From positions 23,939 through 87,938 of the forward strand of contig JAIXWH010000066.1 of assembly GCA_027484165.1 (NCBI GenBank): DNA of 64,000 bases, given 5' to 3'. The notes beneath the pieces were generated by a model that saw nothing but the letters and a program-made list of their open reading frames with translations, was not told the DNA's origin and made no database searches. This document shows, piece by piece, positions 61,583-64,000 of the stretch. Position numbers and translations under genes: made by a program. The first letter of the stretch is position 1; the number at the start of each line of letters is the position of its first letter. The stretch is from Chitinophagaceae bacterium. Its GTDB lineage: Bacteria > Bacteroidota > Bacteroidia > Chitinophagales > Chitinophagaceae.

Positions 61583-62524
61583 TTATAATCCTAATTTATT
61601 TTCAATTAGATAATGATTTCGTTCAGATGAATTTCTGGATATTAATTCTCCGATAAATCCTGCCAAAAACAATTGAGTTCCCATAATCATTGCCAAAATT
61701 GCGAAGAAAAATAAAGGTCGTTGAGTCATTCCGATAGCATCAAAAAAGAATTTAGAAACTGTCAAGTATGCAAAAATTAATAACCCAGATAAAAATGAAA
61801 TAGTGCCCCATAAACCAAAAAAATGCATCGGTCGTTTTCCAAACTTTCCAACAAAAAAGATAGTCATTAAATCTAAAAACCCATTTACAAATCTTTCCCA
61901 TCCGAATTTTGTGACACCATATTTTCTTGCTCTATGCTCAACTACTTTTTCACCGATTCTTTTAAATCCTGCCCATTTTGCTAAAACAGGAACATATCGA
62001 TGCATCTCTCCATAAACTTCAATACATTTAACTACTTTATTTTTATATGCTTTTAATCCGCAATTAAAATCATTCAATTGGATTCCACTCATTTTTCTTG
62101 CGGCTGCATTGAATAATTTACTAGGGATATTTTTAGTAAGTGTATTGTCGTATCTCTTTTTTTTCCAACCACTAACAATGTCATAATTCTCCTCTAAAAC
62201 CATTCTTCTTAATTCAGGTATTTCATCAGGACTATCCTGCATATCAGCATCCATGGTAATGATTACTTGTCCAAGTGCTGCTTTAAATCCTTCATTCAAT
62301 GCTGCACTTTTACCATAATTACGTTGAAACTTGATTCCTTTGATATTTGAATTTGATGATCTCAGATTTTCAATAACGTTCCATGAATCATCAGTACTGC
62401 CATCATCAATTAAAATAACTTCGTAACTTAATTGATTAGCATTAACAACACGTTCAATCCAAGCTAACAATTCTGGAAGAGATTCTTCTTCATTAAACAA
62501 GGGTATTACTATCGATACGTCCAT
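61583..62524 (-). CDS. Glycosyltransferase family 2, polyprenyl-phosphate type
   Basis: A 313-residue membrane-bound GT2 enzyme. The catalytic GT-A domain begins SIVIPLFNEEESLPELL, then VILIDDGSTDDSWN, IKFQRNYGKSAALNEGF and TMDADMQDSPDEI (DXD). Two C-terminal membrane helices follow, as in DPMS/ArnC/GtrB proteins that load sugars on undecaprenyl phosphate. It is the first gene of the minus-strand sugar block and is likely to make a lipid-linked sugar for envelope glycans. Confidence 0.9.
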   Translation of the reverse strand: MDVSIVIPLFNEEESLPELLAWIERVVNANQLSYEVILIDDGSTDDSWNVIENLRSSNSNIKGIKFQRNYGKSAALNEGFKAALGQVIITMDADMQDSPDEIPELRRMVLEENYDIVSGWKKKRYDNTLTKNIPSKLFNAAARKMSGIQLNDFNCGLKAYKNKVVKCIEVYGEMHRYVPVLAKWAGFKRIGEKVVEHRARKYGVTKFGWERFVNGFLDLMTIFFVGKFGKRPMHFFGLWGTISFLSGLLIFAYLTVSKFFFDAIGMTQRPLFFFAILAMIMGTQLFLAGFIGELISRNSSERNHYLIENKLGL

Positions 62525-62575
62525 TAATCTTTATTTATAATTACAAAAATTATTTATTGTGCTAATATAAGTCAA

Positions 62576-63061
62576 TTATTGTCTTTTACTAAAAATTCCT
62601 GCACAAAACATCGAAGTTACTGCTCCAATTAGCAGATGTATAAAAATATTTGTTGCAAGCATCATCGGAATAAAAATTGCTCTAAACTGCTGACTGTTTT
62701 CTGCAATTTCAGCAGGAGTTTTGTTTCCTTGTTTCATAATTAAGAGATTGTTTTCTGCAATTCCCGTTTCACAAATTTGTGGATTGATTTTGTAAAAGAT
62801 GTATGTAAAAAAAGTAGTAACCAATGTTACCACAATAAAAGCTTTGAATCCTTCAGAAAAAAGTGACTTGATATGAAAAAGTTGCATCTGAAATCTAGCA
62901 GCTGCAACAACCCAAATCAATCCGATAACATAAGTAATATAAATTATGATTTGCGATTTACTCTTTATTTGATTTTCCAGAATGTAAAAAGAAATCAATT
63001 GTATTACAATTAAAATCACTGAAATAATTATGCCTTTTTTTGAAGAATTCAATTGTTTCAC
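62576..63061 (-). CDS. DUF4199 domain-containing membrane protein
   Basis: A 161-residue protein with four membrane segments (about residues 9-29, 36-52, 72-90, 131-155). SLFSEGFKAFIVVTLVTTFFTYIFYKINPQI is the DUF4199 hallmark region, here noted in part. Start GTG at 63061. DUF4199 genes frequently stand beside GT2 glycosyltransferases in this phylum; here the GT2 gene begins 51 bp downstream. Function unknown; assistance in lipid-sugar handling is a guess. Confidence 0.82.
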   Translation of the reverse strand: MKQLNSSKKGIIISVILIVIQLISFYILENQIKSKSQIIIYITYVIGLIWVVAAARFQMQLFHIKSLFSEGFKAFIVVTLVTTFFTYIFYKINPQICETGIAENNLLIMKQGNKTPAEIAENSQQFRAIFIPMMLATNIFIHLLIGAVTSMFCAGIFSKRQ

Positions 63062-63232
63062 CTGGATTTATTTTTTTAATATGTTTTGATCTATAAAATT
63101 ACTTAAAATTGATGTATTATTAATATTTTACACATGCTTCATTTTTACAATACAATGAATTCCATTCAAATAAAAGGAATAATAAGCGAAGGATAATGGT
63201 CTAAATTGCATCTTAAGCATAAATGAATTTTA

Positions 63233-63799
63233 TTGACAGAATATCCAGAATACATCGAGAATCTTAAAAACGGCGATAGGCAGGCATTTACTCAATTGGT
63301 TGATACTTACAAAAATCGTGTTTTTAATACCATTCTAAGTATAATTCAACAACAACAGGATGCAGAGGATTTAACTCAAGAGGTATTTATTCAGGTATTC
63401 AATAGTATTGGCAGTTTTAGAGGAGAGGCTAAACTTTCTACTTGGATTTATAAGATTTCAATCATGAAATCTTATGAATTTGAAAGAAAAAAGAAAGCAC
63501 AAAAGAGGCTTGATTTTTTTAAGAATATGGTAGGATTGGGAACCATTCAAAACGAATTTTCTGATTTTGTACATCCAGGAGTTGAATTAATAAAAAAAGA
63601 AAAAGCAAAACATTTGTTTTGTGCCTTAAAAAAATTACCTGATAACCAAAGAACCGTTTTTACATTAATAAAAATTGAAGGATTGTCGTATCAGGAGGTT
63701 GCTGAAATCATGAATAAAAGTGTGAAAAGTATAGAAGGATTAATGATTAGGGCAAAAGAACATTTGAAAATCATTTTAAAACCCTATCAAAACTTATGA
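63233..63799 (+). CDS. RNA polymerase ECF sigma factor
   Basis: A 188-residue sigma-70-family factor. Region 2: AFTQLVDTYKNRVFNTILSI, DAEDLTQEVFIQVFNSIGSFRGEAKLSTWIYKI, which recognises the -10-type element. Region 4: LPDNQRTVFTLIKIEGLSYQEVAEIMNKSVKSIEGLM. The start is TTG at 63233; the ATG at 63223 is in another frame. The stop overlaps the start of the next gene (ATGA), so the two are translationally coupled, the usual arrangement for an ECF factor and its partner. Confidence 0.92.
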   Translation: MTEYPEYIENLKNGDRQAFTQLVDTYKNRVFNTILSIIQQQQDAEDLTQEVFIQVFNSIGSFRGEAKLSTWIYKISIMKSYEFERKKKAQKRLDFFKNMVGLGTIQNEFSDFVHPGVELIKKEKAKHLFCALKKLPDNQRTVFTLIKIEGLSYQEVAEIMNKSVKSIEGLMIRAKEHLKIILKPYQNL

Positions 63800-64000
63800 T
63801 TATGAATCAAAGAACAGAAACAGAAATCTATGAAATTATCAATTCTATTGATAACATAACCAGAGCAGAAGTATCACCTTATTTTAATTCAACACTCAAC
63901 GGCAGGTTACAAAAAGTTTCAGACATTGAATTCACTGGACGTTTAGTGATTATTTTAGCAGCATCAGTTTTTTTACTCCTTTTAAATACTTTTTTTTTAA
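63796..64000 (+). CDS. Membrane protein translated with the sigma factor, partial (possible anti-sigma factor)
   Basis: An ATG overlaps the sigma-factor stop (ATGA at 63796-63799) and opens a frame that runs off the window after 68 codons. It begins MIMNQRTETEIYEIINSID, has EVSPYFNSTLNGRL, and then one hydrophobic segment VIILAASVFLLLLNTFF. A short cytoplasmic N-terminal region before a membrane helix is typical of small anti-sigma or accessory membrane proteins of Bacteroidota ECF operons. No zinc-binding HxxxCxxC motif is visible in the part seen. Confidence 0.6.
   Translation, partial: MIMNQRTETEIYEIINSIDNITRAEVSPYFNSTLNGRLQKVSDIEFTGRLVIILAASVFLLLLNTFFL

Overview
The window reads as ordinary chromosome of a low-GC member of the Bacteroidota, most like Chitinophagaceae or neighbouring Sphingobacteriia. 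The reasons are the TAnnTTTG-type promoters with an upstream TTG, the absence of Shine-Dalgarno sequences, several probable TTG or GTG starts, type B L31, a TonB-dependent receptor with a carboxypeptidase-like N-terminal domain, and DUF4199, DUF3347, DUF1835 and GLPGLI-like proteins. No tRNA, rRNA, CRISPR array, integrase, transposase or prophage gene was seen.

Layout. 1-7.4 kb: end of pnp, then prmA, plsY, an M48 lipoprotein peptidase, a DUF3052-like protein, dnaG, a TPR protein and a GLPGLI-like secreted protein. 7.7-11.2 kb: smc. 11.3-15.6 kb: a Ycf48/BNR-like protein and hutH-hutU. 15.6-22.7 kb is the most accessory-looking part: a beta-barrel protein, a small orphan, a P-type ATPase, an orphan ABC ATPase, about 1.1 kb with no full gene, and an L,D-transpeptidase. 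22.7-30.9 kb: an RRM protein, a cyclophilin, an orphan, a MurC-like ligase, hutI-ftcD, a secreted nuclease, an atypical SDR and a YkgJ protein. 31-37 kb: parE, a methyltransferase, a DUF1835 protein and parC. 37-44 kb: an ABC-F protein, a DUF3347/TonB-receptor pair and two envelope proteins. 44-56.4 kb is housekeeping: thrS, infC, rluF, rpmI-rplT, speA, bacilliredoxin, lgt, yajQ, rpmE, a GlmU-family protein, tpiA and lepA. 56.4-62.5 kb, minus strand: a lipid/glycan block with a complete GDP-D-glycero-D-manno-heptose route (gmhA, hddA, gmhB, hddC) and two glycosyltransferases. 62.6-64 kb: a DUF4199 protein and an ECF sigma factor with the start of a co-translated membrane protein.

How genes work together. 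The four steps from histidine to glutamate are all present but split into hutH-hutU and hutI-ftcD, 10 kb apart. The second block begins with a Mur-ligase paralogue whose ATP-binding loop differs from MurC. The classical infC-rpmI-rplT order is interrupted by rluF, and rpmI-rplT appears to have its own promoter and a folded leader.

Best leads for something undescribed: two tandem RNA-like units at 20.88-21.31 kb, each ending in an intrinsic terminator; a kinase-like gene remnant just after them; the MurC-like ligase; an SDR that has lost the YxxxK pair; a perfect dyad over the start codon of the orphan ABC ATPase; and a terminator hairpin directly against the prmA start. All assignments come from reading the sequence; no database search was run.
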